Shown: in pieces, positions 18,440 through 27,706 of the stretch
Position numbering within the stretch: position 1 is the first letter of the stretch
Layout of the letters: the number at the start of each line of letters is the position of its first letter
Origin: Lachnospiraceae bacterium
GTDB lineage: Bacteria; Bacillota; Clostridia; Lachnospirales; Lachnospiraceae
DNA: 64,000 bases
Assembly: GCA_017392525.1 (NCBI GenBank)
Contig: JAFOVD010000053.1
Coordinates: 43,929 to 107,928, forward strand
Reading direction: 5' to 3'
Position numbers and translations under genes: made by a program
The notes under the pieces: model-generated
Databases searched by the model: none
What the model was told of the DNA's origin: nothing
Seen by the model: the letters and a program-made list of their open reading frames with translations, nothing else

Positions 18440-19291
18440 ATGGATCCAATTACAAAGAAACTCAATGTAGATCATCTGATTCAGTTGGCATTGCAGGAAG
18501 ATATTTCAAGTGAAGACGTAACAACAAATGCAGTGATGCCGGATGCTAAACCTGGTGAAGTAGAACTGCTCTGTAAAGAGGATGGTATTATCGCCGGATT
18601 AGAGATTTTTGAACGAGTATTTAAGTTGTTAGATGAAAATACAGAAGTAACATTTTTTGCAAAAGACGGCGACGAAGTAAAGGTTGGTCAAAAACTTGCT
18701 GTTGTTCGCGGAGATATCCGTGTGCTTCTTTCCGGTGAGAGAACAGCACTGAACTATCTTCAGCGCATGAGTGGTATTGCAACATATACACATTCTGTAG
18801 CAGAGCTTCTTAAGGGAAGCAAGACAAGACTTCTGGATACACGTAAGACAACACCTAATATGCGAATCTTCGAAAAGTATGCAGTTCGTATCGGTGGTGG
18901 TTACAATCATCGCTATAACTTGTCTGATGGTGTACTTTTAAAGGATAACCATATCGGTGCAGCAGGTGGTGTGAAAGAGGCTGTAAAGATGGCTCAGGAT
19001 TATGCACCATTTGTTCGTAAAATAGAAGTTGAAGTAGAAAACCTTGATATGGTTCGCGAGGCTGTAGAAGCCGGTGCAGATATCATCATGCTTGACAATA
19101 TGAGCCATGACATGATGAAAGAAGCAATTGAAATCATTGACGGACGTGCTAAGACAGAGTGTTCTGGAAATGTTACCAAGGAAAATATCAAGAATATCGT
19201 AGATCTTGGTGTAGACTTTGTATCCTCCGGTGCGTTGACACATTCTGCTCCAATTCTTGATGTATCATTAAAAAATTTACATGCAATCTAA
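18440..19291 (+). CDS. nadC: Nicotinate-nucleotide pyrophosphorylase (carboxylating)
   Basis: A 283-residue type II phosphoribosyltransferase that joins quinolinate to PRPP with loss of CO2, giving nicotinate mononucleotide. Diagnostic segments: ERTALNYLQRMSGIAT, LLDTRKTTPNMR, GGGYNHRYNLSDG, LLKDNHI and the C-terminal VDFVSSGALTHSA. Last gene of nadABC, 12 bases after nadB, and followed by a terminator. Confidence 0.97.
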   Translation: MDPITKKLNVDHLIQLALQEDISSEDVTTNAVMPDAKPGEVELLCKEDGIIAGLEIFERVFKLLDENTEVTFFAKDGDEVKVGQKLAVVRGDIRVLLSGERTALNYLQRMSGIATYTHSVAELLKGSKTRLLDTRKTTPNMRIFEKYAVRIGGGYNHRYNLSDGVLLKDNHIGAAGGVKEAVKMAQDYAPFVRKIEVEVENLDMVREAVEAGADIIMLDNMSHDMMKEAIEIIDGRAKTECSGNVTKENIKNIVDLGVDFVSSGALTHSAPILDVSLKNLHAI

Positions 19292-19298
19292 AAATAGT

Positions 19299-19333
19299 CC
19301 TCGGCAGTTAAACTGCCGGGGCTTTTTCTTTTT
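19299..19333 (+). terminator. Terminator of nadABC
   Basis: A 9-base GC-rich stem (19299-19307 with 19313-19321) with a TTAAA loop is followed by CTTTTTCTTTTT. Confidence 0.9.
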
Positions 19334-19383
19334 CGCACTTTATCCATCGCCCCGTCCAATAACATGCGTTTTTGCAGGCCTGT
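19334..19383. other. Flank of the foldback element with a copied segment
   Basis: The segment 19334-19353 (CGCACTTTAT, four bases, CGCCCC) reappears in the same orientation inside the right arm at 19605-19621 (CGCACTTTAT, one base, CGCCCC). It may be a remnant of another copy or of the insertion event. No clear target-site duplication is seen at the element ends. The remaining 19684-19776 holds only the leader of the transporter operon. Confidence 0.4.
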
Positions 19384-19683
19384 ACAGTATTTCCAAAGGG
19401 CGGTAATACTTTTAAGGTCAGGGACTATAAGGATTATCCAATACTTGAAGGCTCAAATACCGTTTGTTAAGTAAAATCAGAAAAACTGCGTCTTATGTAT
19501 CGTCATCGTAGTATATTCGACGTCCTGTCTCAGATACTACTTGCGCCGCCCTCCATGGCGGCGCATGACGATACATATGGGCGCAGTTTTTGGATTTTAC
19601 TAAACGCACTTTATTCGCCCCAAGTATTGGATAACCCTTATAGTCCTTTTGCAATTATTATTACCGCCCTTTGGAAATACTGT
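19384..19683. repeat. 300-base foldback (inverted-repeat) element with two inner hairpins
   Basis: Two arms of about 120 bases are near-perfect reverse complements. 19384-19408 pairs with 19659-19683 (25 of 25). 19422-19447 pairs with 19621-19646 (25 of 26). 19471-19490 pairs with 19582-19600 (one small bulge). 19495-19506 pairs with 19565-19576 (12 of 12). Less regular bases lie between these blocks. The centre holds two hairpins: GTAGTAT/ATACTAC (19508-19514 with 19534-19540) and GCGCCGCC/GGCGGCGC (19543-19550 with 19557-19564, loop CTCCAT), so the fold is a long stem capped by a three-way junction. No protein is encoded. It may be a MITE-like mobile remnant or a structured RNA; I cannot tell which. 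Confidence 0.8.
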
Positions 19684-19776
19684 GCGAAAATACTTGTATA
19701 CTTCAACTCGCCAATGTGTTATAGTGTGTACATGTTTTAATTAGAAAAGGGAAGAAAAGAAAAAGGAGGACACAAC

Positions 19777-20748
19777 ATGAAAAAAAGATTAATAGCTGCT
19801 TTGGCAGCGGCGACACTTGTTATCACAAGTTTTGCTGCATGTGGTTCGAGTTCGGATTCGACAACATATAAGGTTGGTGTAATTCAGCTGGTTCAGCATG
19901 AAGCGTTGGATGCAGCAACAGAAGGATTTGAGGATGCACTCAAGGATAAGCTTGGAAAGAATGTTGAAATCGAGGTTCAGAATGCGGCTGGAGATTCTGC
20001 AACATGTGCAACTATTGCCAATACATTTGCATCGCAGAATGTGGATTTGATTATGGCAAATGCAACTGCATCTTTACAGGCAGCTGTGGCAGCTACAGGT
20101 ACGATTCCAATTCTTGGAACATCAGTAACGGATTATGCAACAGCTTTAGAGATGACGGACTGGGATGGAAAGACCGGAATTAATGTCAGTGGTACATCAG
20201 ATCTGGCACCTCTTGATCAGCAGGCAGATATGTTAGAAGAGTTATTCCCGGCAGATTCTTATGGCAAGGTTGGAATTCTCTACTGTACAGCAGAACCAAA
20301 TTCAAAATATCAGGCAGATAATATTTCAAAGTATCTTGAGGAAAAGGGATATACAGTTTCTGAGTATACATTTTCTGATTCAAATGATATTGCATCTGTA
20401 ACCCAGACAGCATGCGATGGTTCAGATGTCTTATACATTCCGACAGATAATACAGCGGCATCTTGTACAGAGACTATCCGTTCTGTAGCGTTGGCCGCAG
20501 CTAAACCTATTGTATGTGGAGAAGCCGGTATCTGTAAGGGATGTGGTGTAGCAACACTGTCAATCGACTATTACCAGTTGGGTTACAAGACTGGTGAGAT
20601 GGCATATGAAGTATTGGTAAATGGTGCAGATCCTGCCGATATGGAAGTTGAAACTGCTGAGACAGTAACAAAGCAGTACAACAAGACAATCTGCGAACAG
20701 CTCGGAATTACAATTCCGGCAGACTATGAAGCATTGGAAGAAGAGTAA
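19777..20748 (+). CDS. ABC transporter substrate-binding lipoprotein (TrpX-like)
   Basis: A 323-residue lipoprotein. The signal peptide ends in a lipobox with the acylated cysteine at residue 22 (SFAAC), followed by a Gly/Ser linker. The mature part is an ABC_sub_bind domain (PF04392 type) with two Rossmann-like lobes, as in the TrpX proteins of the tryptophan/tyrosine importers. GGAGG lies just before the start. The three-gene order (binding protein, permease, ATPase) supports an importer. The substrate is not certain: aromatic amino acids are the usual inference, but nothing here proves it. Confidence 0.85.
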   Translation: MKKRLIAALAAATLVITSFAACGSSSDSTTYKVGVIQLVQHEALDAATEGFEDALKDKLGKNVEIEVQNAAGDSATCATIANTFASQNVDLIMANATASLQAAVAATGTIPILGTSVTDYATALEMTDWDGKTGINVSGTSDLAPLDQQADMLEELFPADSYGKVGILYCTAEPNSKYQADNISKYLEEKGYTVSEYTFSDSNDIASVTQTACDGSDVLYIPTDNTAASCTETIRSVALAAAKPIVCGEAGICKGCGVATLSIDYYQLGYKTGEMAYEVLVNGADPADMEVETAETVTKQYNKTICEQLGITIPADYEALEEE

Positions 20749-20750
20749 TT

Positions 20751-21668
20751 ATGGAACTAGCAACACTATTTAATGCCATGCCGGGTAATATTGCACAGGG
20801 ACTTCTCTGGGGTATTATGGCACTTGGCGTATATTTAACATTTAAAGTATTAAATTTTGCAGATCTGACAGTGGACGGGTCATTTGCAACAGGCGGCGCA
20901 GTAGCCGTAGTATTGATAACCGGCGGGGTGCCGGCACCTATAGCACTTATGATAGCATTTTTTGCAGGAGTTGTAGCGGGATTTGCTACAGGAATTTTGC
21001 ATACGGTATTTGGTATACCGGATATTCTGGCAGGAATCCTGACACAGATTGCACTGTATTCTATCAATTTAAATATTATGAGCGGAAGTGCCAATATGGC
21101 GGTGAATGTATTGAAGTATAACCTCGTTGTTACCCTTCGTGAGATTCCACACACCATTATCATTTCCTTGATTTCGGTAGCAGTTATCATCGGATTAATG
21201 TATTGGTATCTTGGTACAGCTCAGGGTTCAGCCCTTCGTGCCACAGGAAATAATCCGGCTATGAGTCGTGCGCAGGGTATCAACATTAACCTGATGAAGG
21301 TAATTGCGCTGGCGCTTTCTAATGGTCTGGTTGCACTGGCAGGTGGAATGGTAGCCCAGTATCAGGGATTCTCGGATATCAATATGGGTCGTGGTGCAAT
21401 TGTAATTGGACTGGCAGCAGTTATTATTGGCGAAGTGATTGGAAATGCAATCTTCGGTAAGAAAATGAACTTTGTTCTTCGTCTTTCTTTTGTTGTTGTG
21501 GGTGCAGTGATTTACTATATTGTTATTGGTGTTGTTCTGTGGCTGAATATGCCAACAAATGATTTGAAATTATTTACAGCAATTATCGTAGCAATCTTTT
21601 TGGCAATCCCTTATCTTAAGGGCCAGGCAAGAAGCTCTTTTAGAAAAGCCGGAAAGGGGGCAAGATAA
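20751..21668 (+). CDS. ABC transporter permease (TrpY-like)
   Basis: A 305-residue, strongly hydrophobic protein with about eight membrane helices, of the BPD_transp_2 (branched-chain-type) fold. The segment LRATGNNPAMSRAQGININ is the cytoplasmic loop that contacts the ATPase. It starts two bases after the binding-protein stop and overlaps the ATPase gene by one base, so the three are one operon. Confidence 0.88.
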   Translation: MELATLFNAMPGNIAQGLLWGIMALGVYLTFKVLNFADLTVDGSFATGGAVAVVLITGGVPAPIALMIAFFAGVVAGFATGILHTVFGIPDILAGILTQIALYSINLNIMSGSANMAVNVLKYNLVVTLREIPHTIIISLISVAVIIGLMYWYLGTAQGSALRATGNNPAMSRAQGININLMKVIALALSNGLVALAGGMVAQYQGFSDINMGRGAIVIGLAAVIIGEVIGNAIFGKKMNFVLRLSFVVVGAVIYYIVIGVVLWLNMPTNDLKLFTAIIVAIFLAIPYLKGQARSSFRKAGKGAR

Positions 21669-22462
21669 TGCTAGAAGTATCTAATATTAAAAAGACATTT
21701 AATGCCGGAACAATTAATGAGAAACGCGCGCTAAACGGTGTTGATTTGAAATTAGAGGATGGTGAGTTTGTCACCGTGATCGGTGGAAATGGAGCCGGAA
21801 AGTCAACATTTCTAAATGCAATGGCAGGCGTTTGGCCAGTGGATGAGGGTCGAATTGTTATTGATGGAATCGATGTGACAGGACTTTCGGAATACAAACG
21901 TGCGAAGTATCTTGGACGAGTTTTTCAGGATCCTATGACAGGAACTGCTGCTGATATGGAGATTATCGAAAATCTTGCGTTGGCAGATAGACGTGGCAAG
22001 AAACGTGGGCTTGGCTGGGGTGTAACAGCAAGTGAAAAAGATCGTTATTATGAACTTTTAAAGGAACTGGACCTTGGATTAGAGGATCGTATGACGGCAA
22101 AGGTTGGATTACTGTCAGGTGGACAGAGACAGGCATTGACACTTCTTATGGCCACTTTACAGAAACCGAATGTCCTTCTGTTGGATGAACATACGGCGGC
22201 GCTGGATCCAAAGACTGCTGCAAAGGTTCTGGAAACAACGGATCGAATTATTGAAGAAAATCATCTGACAACACTTATGGTTACACATAATATGCGTGAT
22301 GCAATTTTGCATGGAAATAGACTGATTATGATGTCAGAGGGCCGAATAATTTTAAATATTGCAGGGGAAGAGAAGAAGAATCTGACCGTGGAAGACCTGC
22401 TTCATAAATTCGAAGAGGTATCCGGCGAAGAATTTACGAACGATAAAGCAATCTTATCATAA
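21668..22462 (+). CDS. ABC transporter ATP-binding protein (TrpZ-like)
   Basis: A 264-residue ATPase with Walker A GGNGAGKST, signature LLSGGQRQA, Walker B LLLDEHTAAL and switch His in MVTHNM. Walker B continues with EHTAALD rather than the usual EPTSALD, a feature of this branched subfamily. It energises the importer encoded by the two preceding genes. Confidence 0.93.
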   Translation: MLEVSNIKKTFNAGTINEKRALNGVDLKLEDGEFVTVIGGNGAGKSTFLNAMAGVWPVDEGRIVIDGIDVTGLSEYKRAKYLGRVFQDPMTGTAADMEIIENLALADRRGKKRGLGWGVTASEKDRYYELLKELDLGLEDRMTAKVGLLSGGQRQALTLLMATLQKPNVLLLDEHTAALDPKTAAKVLETTDRIIEENHLTTLMVTHNMRDAILHGNRLIMMSEGRIILNIAGEEKKNLTVEDLLHKFEEVSGEEFTNDKAILS

Positions 22463-22492
22463 GTAGATCATGGTATAGAGCTTGATATAATT

Positions 22493-22536
22493 GAAGCAGG
22501 TTCCGAAATAAATTCGGAATCTGCTTCGTTATTTTT
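22493..22536 (+). terminator. Terminator of the ABC importer operon
   Basis: A 15-base stem with one G-U pair (22493-22507 with 22514-22528) is followed by GTTATTTTT. Confidence 0.88.
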
Positions 22537-22587
22537 GAGTAAATTATGTTTAGATTATGAAATTTATATAAAAGCATTGTGCACAAC

Positions 22588-22616
22588 TTGCTTTTAAAAT
22601 TTTAGTTCAATATAAT
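22588..22616 (+). promoter_or_regulatory. Promoter of ftsH
   Basis: TTGCTT (22588-22593), 17-base spacer, TATAAT (22611-22616), 33 bases before the start codon. Confidence 0.65.
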
Positions 22617-22649
22617 GGGAGCAGAGATTTTTCTGACTTGGAGGAATAT

Positions 22650-24713
22650 ATGAACGAAAAATATGGACGAGATCAAAGACCTGGAGATAACAAGAATAAG
22701 AAACAACCGTTTTTCTTAATTGTAATCTTCTGTCTTATCGCTCTTATTATAACAACTGTAATATACGGAAGTACGGGGTTAAATACTACTGAGAAAATCA
22801 GTTACAGTACATTTTTAGACCTGGTGGAATCGGATCAGGTGCAAGAGGTTAATATTGATGGAGATCGTATCTACATTACATTGACAGATGAGTCTGATTT
22901 CATGGGAGAAGATGGTGAGACCAATTCTGCAGCAGAGTATTACTACAAGACTACTGGGCAGAAATTGGATATCAAGTACTACACACCTTATCTGACAATC
23001 GGAGTGAATTCATTAGAGCAGACTCTAAGAGAACACAATGTCAAAATTAATGCGGAGTTATCAAGTTCAACAGCCAGCATTATCTATAATCTGGCAAGTA
23101 TTATTGTTCCGCTGATTATTCTATGGCTTTTGTTTGCATTTCTTATGCGTCGTATGGGCGGCGGTTCAATGGGTGTTGGCAAGAGTAATGCCAAGGTATA
23201 TGTTGAGAAATCAACCGGTGTAACATTTAAGGATGTGGCCGGTCAGGATGAGGCCAAGGAATCCCTGCAGGAAGTGGTGGATTTCTTACATAATCCGGAA
23301 AAATATACGGCTATTGGTGCAAAGCTTCCAAAGGGAGCCCTTCTTGTGGGCCCTCCGGGAACAGGTAAGACACTTCTTGCCAAGGCAGTTGCCGGTGAAG
23401 CCAAGGTTCCATTTTTCTCATTGGCTGGTTCAGATTTTGTAGAGATGTTTGTCGGTGTAGGTGCGAGTCGTGTGCGTGACCTCTTTAAGGAAGCACAGAA
23501 ACAGGCTCCATGTATCATTTTCATCGATGAGATTGATGCTATTGGTAAGAGTCGAGACAGCCGATATGGCGGTGGCAATGATGAACGTGAGCAGACATTG
23601 AATCAGCTTCTTGCTGAGATGGATGGATTTGATAGCAGCAAGGGACTTCTGATTCTGGCTGCCACAAATAGACCGGAAGTACTTGATAAGGCATTACTTC
23701 GTCCGGGACGTTTTGATAGACGTATTATCGTTGATCGTCCGGATATGAAGGGCCGTGAAGAGACACTCAAGGTTCATGCCAAAGACGTACCAATGGATGA
23801 GACAGTGGATTTACATGCACTTGCATTGGCGTCTGCCGGTCTTGTTGGTTCAGATCTTGCAAATATTATTAACGAAGCTGCAATTACAGCTGCCAAGAAT
23901 GGTCGAAGATTTGTAACACAATCAGATTTGTTCGATGCATTTGAACTTGTTGCTGTGGGCGGTAAGGAAAAGAAAGACCGCGCTATGAGTGATAAGGAAC
24001 GTAAGATTGTGTCATATCACGAGGTTGGTCATGCACTGATTTCTGCGTTGCAGAAAGAGACAGAACCGGTACAGAAGATTACAATTGTGCCTCGTACAAT
24101 GGGAGCACTTGGATATACACTTCAGACTCCTGAAGAGGAGAAATTTCTGGAAACCAAGGAAGAGCTTCTGGCTAGAATCGTTACCTTTATGGGTGGCCGT
24201 GCGGCGGAAGAGACTGTGTTTGGATCTTATACATCCGGCGCCGCCAACGATATTGAGCAGGCTACAGGCATTGCAAGAAATATGGTAACCCGTTTCGGTA
24301 TGTCAGAGCACTTTGGTATGATGGGACTGGCAACAGTAGAGAGTCAGTATCTGGAGGGCCGTGCTTCAATGACTTGTGGAGAGCACACAGCTTCAATTGT
24401 GGATGAAGAAGTACTCTCAATTATTTCTACTTCATATCAGAAGGCGATGGAGATGTTATCTGAGAATCGTGAGATTCTTGACAAGATCGCAGAATATCTC
24501 TATGAAAAGGAAACTATTACCGGCAAGGAATTTATGAAGATTTTCCGGGAAATGAAGGGTATCCCTGAACCGGAAGAAGACAAGGATGAGTCAAAAGAGG
24601 AGTCTATCTTTGTAGAAGAAGATACGGTTGTGGGTTCTTCTGTTGACCTTGTGGCAGATGAAGATACTTCAAAGTATACTTCTGATACATCTGATAAAAA
24701 TGAAACATGTTAG
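22650..24713 (+). CDS. ftsH: ATP-dependent zinc metalloprotease FtsH
   Basis: A 687-residue membrane protease that extracts and degrades membrane and short-lived regulatory proteins. GGAGGAATAT fixes the ATG at 22650 (a TTG at 22638 is the ribosome site itself). Order: helix 1 (about 21-42), outside domain, helix 2 (about 150-168), AAA+ domain with Walker A GPPGTGKT, Walker [11 protein letters not shown] and arginine fingers (RPGRFDRR), then the M41 peptidase with zinc motif HEVGH and the third ligand Asp in the region following [16 protein letters not shown]. The acidic C-terminal tail is long. HEVGH replaces the usual HEAGH but keeps HExxH. Confidence 0.97.
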   Translation: MNEKYGRDQRPGDNKNKKQPFFLIVIFCLIALIITTVIYGSTGLNTTEKISYSTFLDLVESDQVQEVNIDGDRIYITLTDESDFMGEDGETNSAAEYYYKTTGQKLDIKYYTPYLTIGVNSLEQTLREHNVKINAELSSSTASIIYNLASIIVPLIILWLLFAFLMRRMGGGSMGVGKSNAKVYVEKSTGVTFKDVAGQDEAKESLQEVVDFLHNPEKYTAIGAKLPKGALLVGPPGTGKTLLAKAVAGEAKVPFFSLAGSDFVEMFVGVGASRVRDLFKEAQKQAPCIIFIDEIDAIGKSRDSRYGGGNDEREQTLNQLLAEMDGFDSSKGLLILAATNRPEVLDKALLRPGRFDRRIIVDRPDMKGREETLKVHAKDVPMDETVDLHALALASAGLVGSDLANIINEAAITAAKNGRRFVTQSDLFDAFELVAVGGKEKKDRAMSDKERKIVSYHEVGHALISALQKETEPVQKITIVPRTMGALGYTLQTPEEEKFLETKEELLARIVTFMGGRAAEETVFGSYTSGAANDIEQATGIARNMVTRFGMSEHFGMMGLATVESQYLEGRASMTCGEHTASIVDEEVLSIISTSYQKAMEMLSENREILDKIAEYLYEKETITGKEFMKIFREMKGIPEPEEDKDESKEESIFVEEDTVVGSSVDLVADEDTSKYTSDTSDKNETC

Positions 24714-24750
24714 AAAACTTACGGAGGAAGAATCTGTAAGGTGTTATGAT

Positions 24751-24778
24751 GGGGCTGAGAAGAATTCTTCTCAGTCTC
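24751..24778. other. 20-base perfect palindrome after ftsH
   Basis: CTGAGAAGAATTCTTCTCAG (24755-24774) is a perfect palindrome, extended by four G-U/G-C pairs to 24751-24778. Only a weak T-rich tail follows, so it could be a weak ftsH terminator or an operator. It lies 37 bases before uvrC. Confidence 0.5.
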
Positions 24779-24814
24779 TCGTTGTATTTAGAGAAATAGA
24801 TAGTAAAGGTTGTT

Positions 24815-26695
24815 ATGAGTGAATTTGATATTCAGGAAGCATTGAAAAAACTGCCGGACCAACCCGGTGTATACATTATGCGCGATAAGACGGATAAGAT
24901 TATCTATATTGGTAAAGCGGTTAGTCTTACAAAGCGTGTGCATCAGTATTTCCAGGCAAGTCATGACGAGGGAATCAAGAAGCGACAGATGGTGGATCAC
25001 ATCGATCATTTCGAATATGTTGTGACGGATTCTGAATTGGAAGCGCTGGTCTTGGAGTGTAATCTGATTAAGGAACATCGACCGAAGTACAATACTATGC
25101 TTCGTGATGACAAGACATACCCTTTTATCAAAGTGTCGGTAAATGAAGCATTTCCAAGAGTGCTTTTCTCACGTCAGATGAAAAAGGATGGAGCAAAATA
25201 TTTCGGTCCCTTTACAAGTGCGTCTGCGGTGAAAGATACGATTGAACTGGTGCAGAAACTCTATAAGATTCGAACATGTAACCGGAAATTCCCGGAGACT
25301 ATAGGTAAGGGCAGACCTTGTCTGAACTATCATATGAAACAGTGCGATGGTATCTGTATTGGCGCAATCAATGAGGAGGATTACAGAGCCAATGTCGAGG
25401 CGGCCCTCAGGTTTTTGAATGGTGATTTTAAACCTGTGGTGGATCAGCTTACGGAGAAGATGATGGAAGCTTCTTCTAAGATGGAGTTTGAACGGGCGGC
25501 GGAGTATCGTGATCTTCTGGAGAGCGTGAAGATGTGTGTTCAAAAGCAGAAGATTACCAGTTCCGATGCCATGAATGAAGATATTATTGGTATTTCCCAG
25601 AGCGGATATGATGCAGTTGCAGAGGTTTTCTTTGTGAGAAATGGACGTTTGATTGGACGTGAACATTTCTTTATCAAGGCCCAACAGGGAGACACAATGG
25701 ATGAACTCCTGGAGGCGTTTATCCAGCAGTTTTACGCGGGAACGCCTTATGTTCCCAGAGATATCTATATTCAGTCGACACTTGAAAACCGTGAGCTGAT
25801 AGAGGACTATCTGTCAAAACGTCGCCAGGGACCGGTACATCTCTACAGTCCTTCCCGAGGACAGAAGAAGAAACTGGTGGATCTCGCGGTAAAGAATGCA
25901 TTTCTGGTGATTTCGCAGGATCGAGAGAAGATTAAGCGGGAGGAAGGTCGAACCATCGGTGCCGTGAAGGAAATTGCGAAACTGCTAAATCTTCATGATG
26001 TGAATCGATTGGAGGCCTATGATATTTCCAATACAAGTGGATATCAGTCCGTTGGTTCCATGGTTGTATTTGAGAAAGGCAAACCCCTTCGCAGCGATTA
26101 TCGCAAGTTCCGTTTAAAGACGGTGGAAGGACCAAATGACTATGCTTCCATGTACGAGGTTTTGACGCGAAGATTCCGTCATGGACTCGAGGAAATGGAG
26201 GAGATTAAGCAGGGAAAATCTCTGGAAACAAGCAGTTTTGTAAAATTTCCGGATATTATTATGATGGATGGTGGCCGAGGACAGGTAAATATTGCCCTTA
26301 AGGTGTTGAAGGAACTGAAACTGGATATCCCGGTTTGTGGTATGGTAAAGGACGATCATCATCGGACGAGAGGGCTGTATTTCAACAATGAGGAGATTCC
26401 AATCGATAGAAACAGTGAGGGATTTAAACTGATTACAAGACTTCAGGATGAAGCTCATCGTTTTGCTATCGAATATCATAAATCTCTTCGTAGCAAGAAT
26501 CAGGTGCATAGTTTTTTGGACGATATTAACGGTATTGGACCGAAGCGTCGTAAGGAGCTTATGAAGGTTTTTGCAAGTAGTGAAGATATGAGAAATGCAA
26601 CAGTGGAGGATCTGATGCAGGTTCCATCTATGAATGAGAAGTCAGCAAAGGCGGTATTTGACTATCTCCATGGATTGAACACCGATAGGAAATAA
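24815..26695 (+). CDS. uvrC: Excinuclease ABC subunit C
   Basis: A 626-residue nuclease that makes both incisions in nucleotide excision repair. The GIY-YIG domain is at the N-terminus (GVYIMRDKTDKIIYIGKAV, residues about 17-36); a UVR motif lies near 200-235 (KMEFERAAEYRDLLES); the RNase H-like endonuclease domain follows (YDISNTSGYQSVGSMVVF, with a catalytic Asp in MMDGGRGQV), and a tandem HhH pair closes the protein (GIGPKRRKELMKVF). The length fits the family. Confidence 0.97.
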   Translation: MSEFDIQEALKKLPDQPGVYIMRDKTDKIIYIGKAVSLTKRVHQYFQASHDEGIKKRQMVDHIDHFEYVVTDSELEALVLECNLIKEHRPKYNTMLRDDKTYPFIKVSVNEAFPRVLFSRQMKKDGAKYFGPFTSASAVKDTIELVQKLYKIRTCNRKFPETIGKGRPCLNYHMKQCDGICIGAINEEDYRANVEAALRFLNGDFKPVVDQLTEKMMEASSKMEFERAAEYRDLLESVKMCVQKQKITSSDAMNEDIIGISQSGYDAVAEVFFVRNGRLIGREHFFIKAQQGDTMDELLEAFIQQFYAGTPYVPRDIYIQSTLENRELIEDYLSKRRQGPVHLYSPSRGQKKKLVDLAVKNAFLVISQDREKIKREEGRTIGAVKEIAKLLNLHDVNRLEAYDISNTSGYQSVGSMVVFEKGKPLRSDYRKFRLKTVEGPNDYASMYEVLTRRFRHGLEEMEEIKQGKSLETSSFVKFPDIIMMDGGRGQVNIALKVLKELKLDIPVCGMVKDDHHRTRGLYFNNEEIPIDRNSEGFKLITRLQDEAHRFAIEYHKSLRSKNQVHSFLDDINGIGPKRRKELMKVFASSEDMRNATVEDLMQVPSMNEKSAKAVFDYLHGLNTDRK

Positions 26696-26734
26696 GGTAA
26701 AATAAATGGCATAAATATTGTGGGAGGTGCTTAT

Positions 26735-27685
26735 ATGGAAAGCAAAAAAGGGGCAAAGTTATCGAAGATTGCTGATAAACTTGGTTTAAAGAATTTAACA
26801 CCGGATATTGATCTTGGAGAACACGAGGTACATATTGCCGATGTTAACAGACCGGCACTTCAGTTGAATGGCTTTTATGATTATTTTGAACATGGTAGAA
26901 TTCAGCTGATTGGTATGGTAGAAAAGGCGTATCTGGATAAGAAGTCCGATGAGGAACGTAAGGAGACAATTGAGCGTTTCCTGTCACATAAGATGCCTTG
27001 CGTAATTTACTGCAGAGATTTTCAGCCGGAGGATTACGTTATTGAGCTGGCATATAAGCACAACGTACCGATTCTAGGGACAGGAACAAGTACATCGGAG
27101 TTTATGGCAGAACTGATTCATATGCTTGCATATGAGCTGGCGCCTACGACGACAATTCATGGTGTATTGGTTGATGTTTATGGTGAAGGTCTTCTCATCA
27201 CAGGAGAAAGTGGCATTGGTAAGTCAGAAGCTGCTTTGGAACTGGTACGACGTGGTCATCGTCTGGTTGCAGATGATGTTGTTGAAATCAGAAAGACCAG
27301 TCAGCATACACTTATGGGAACTTCTCCTGCAATTACGAAGTATTTGATCGAACTTCGTGGTATCGGCATTATTGATGTCAAGTCACTTTATGGTGTAGAA
27401 TGCGTAAAGGAAAATCAGCGAATTGATCTTGTGATTAAACTGGCTGATTGGAAGGGTGATGCTGAATATGATCGCCTTGGCCTGGAAGATGAAACAATGG
27501 ATATCTTAGGAAATGCAGTCACTTGTCATTCTCTACCTATCCGTCCGGGTCGAAACCTGGCAGTAATCTGTGAGACAGCTGCCGTTAACCATCGTCAGAA
27601 GAAGATGGGATATAATGCCGCTCAGGAACTGTACAGAAGAGTGCAGGAAAATCTTAAAACGGGTGGACATTTTGGAGAAGAATAA
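26735..27685 (+). CDS. hprK: HPr kinase/phosphorylase
   Basis: A 316-residue bifunctional enzyme that phosphorylates HPr and Crh at the regulatory serine (Ser46 in HPr) and removes the phosphate, linking sugar-phosphate level to catabolite repression. The ribosome site GGGAGGTG places the start at 26735. Walker A GESGIGKSE follows the catalytic His in TIHGVLV, and the family signature ELRGIGIIDVKSLYG is intact. The Crh-like target is encoded about 4.2 kb downstream. Confidence 0.97.
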   Translation: MESKKGAKLSKIADKLGLKNLTPDIDLGEHEVHIADVNRPALQLNGFYDYFEHGRIQLIGMVEKAYLDKKSDEERKETIERFLSHKMPCVIYCRDFQPEDYVIELAYKHNVPILGTGTSTSEFMAELIHMLAYELAPTTTIHGVLVDVYGEGLLITGESGIGKSEAALELVRRGHRLVADDVVEIRKTSQHTLMGTSPAITKYLIELRGIGIIDVKSLYGVECVKENQRIDLVIKLADWKGDAEYDRLGLEDETMDILGNAVTCHSLPIRPGRNLAVICETAAVNHRQKKMGYNAAQELYRRVQENLKTGGHFGEE

Positions 27686-27706
27686 AGAAAGAAGGACTAC
27701 GAAATA

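Noticed and set aside
19495-19740. Open frame of 81 residues
   Set aside because: It reads through the hairpins of the foldback element, has no ribosome site and no recognisable composition.
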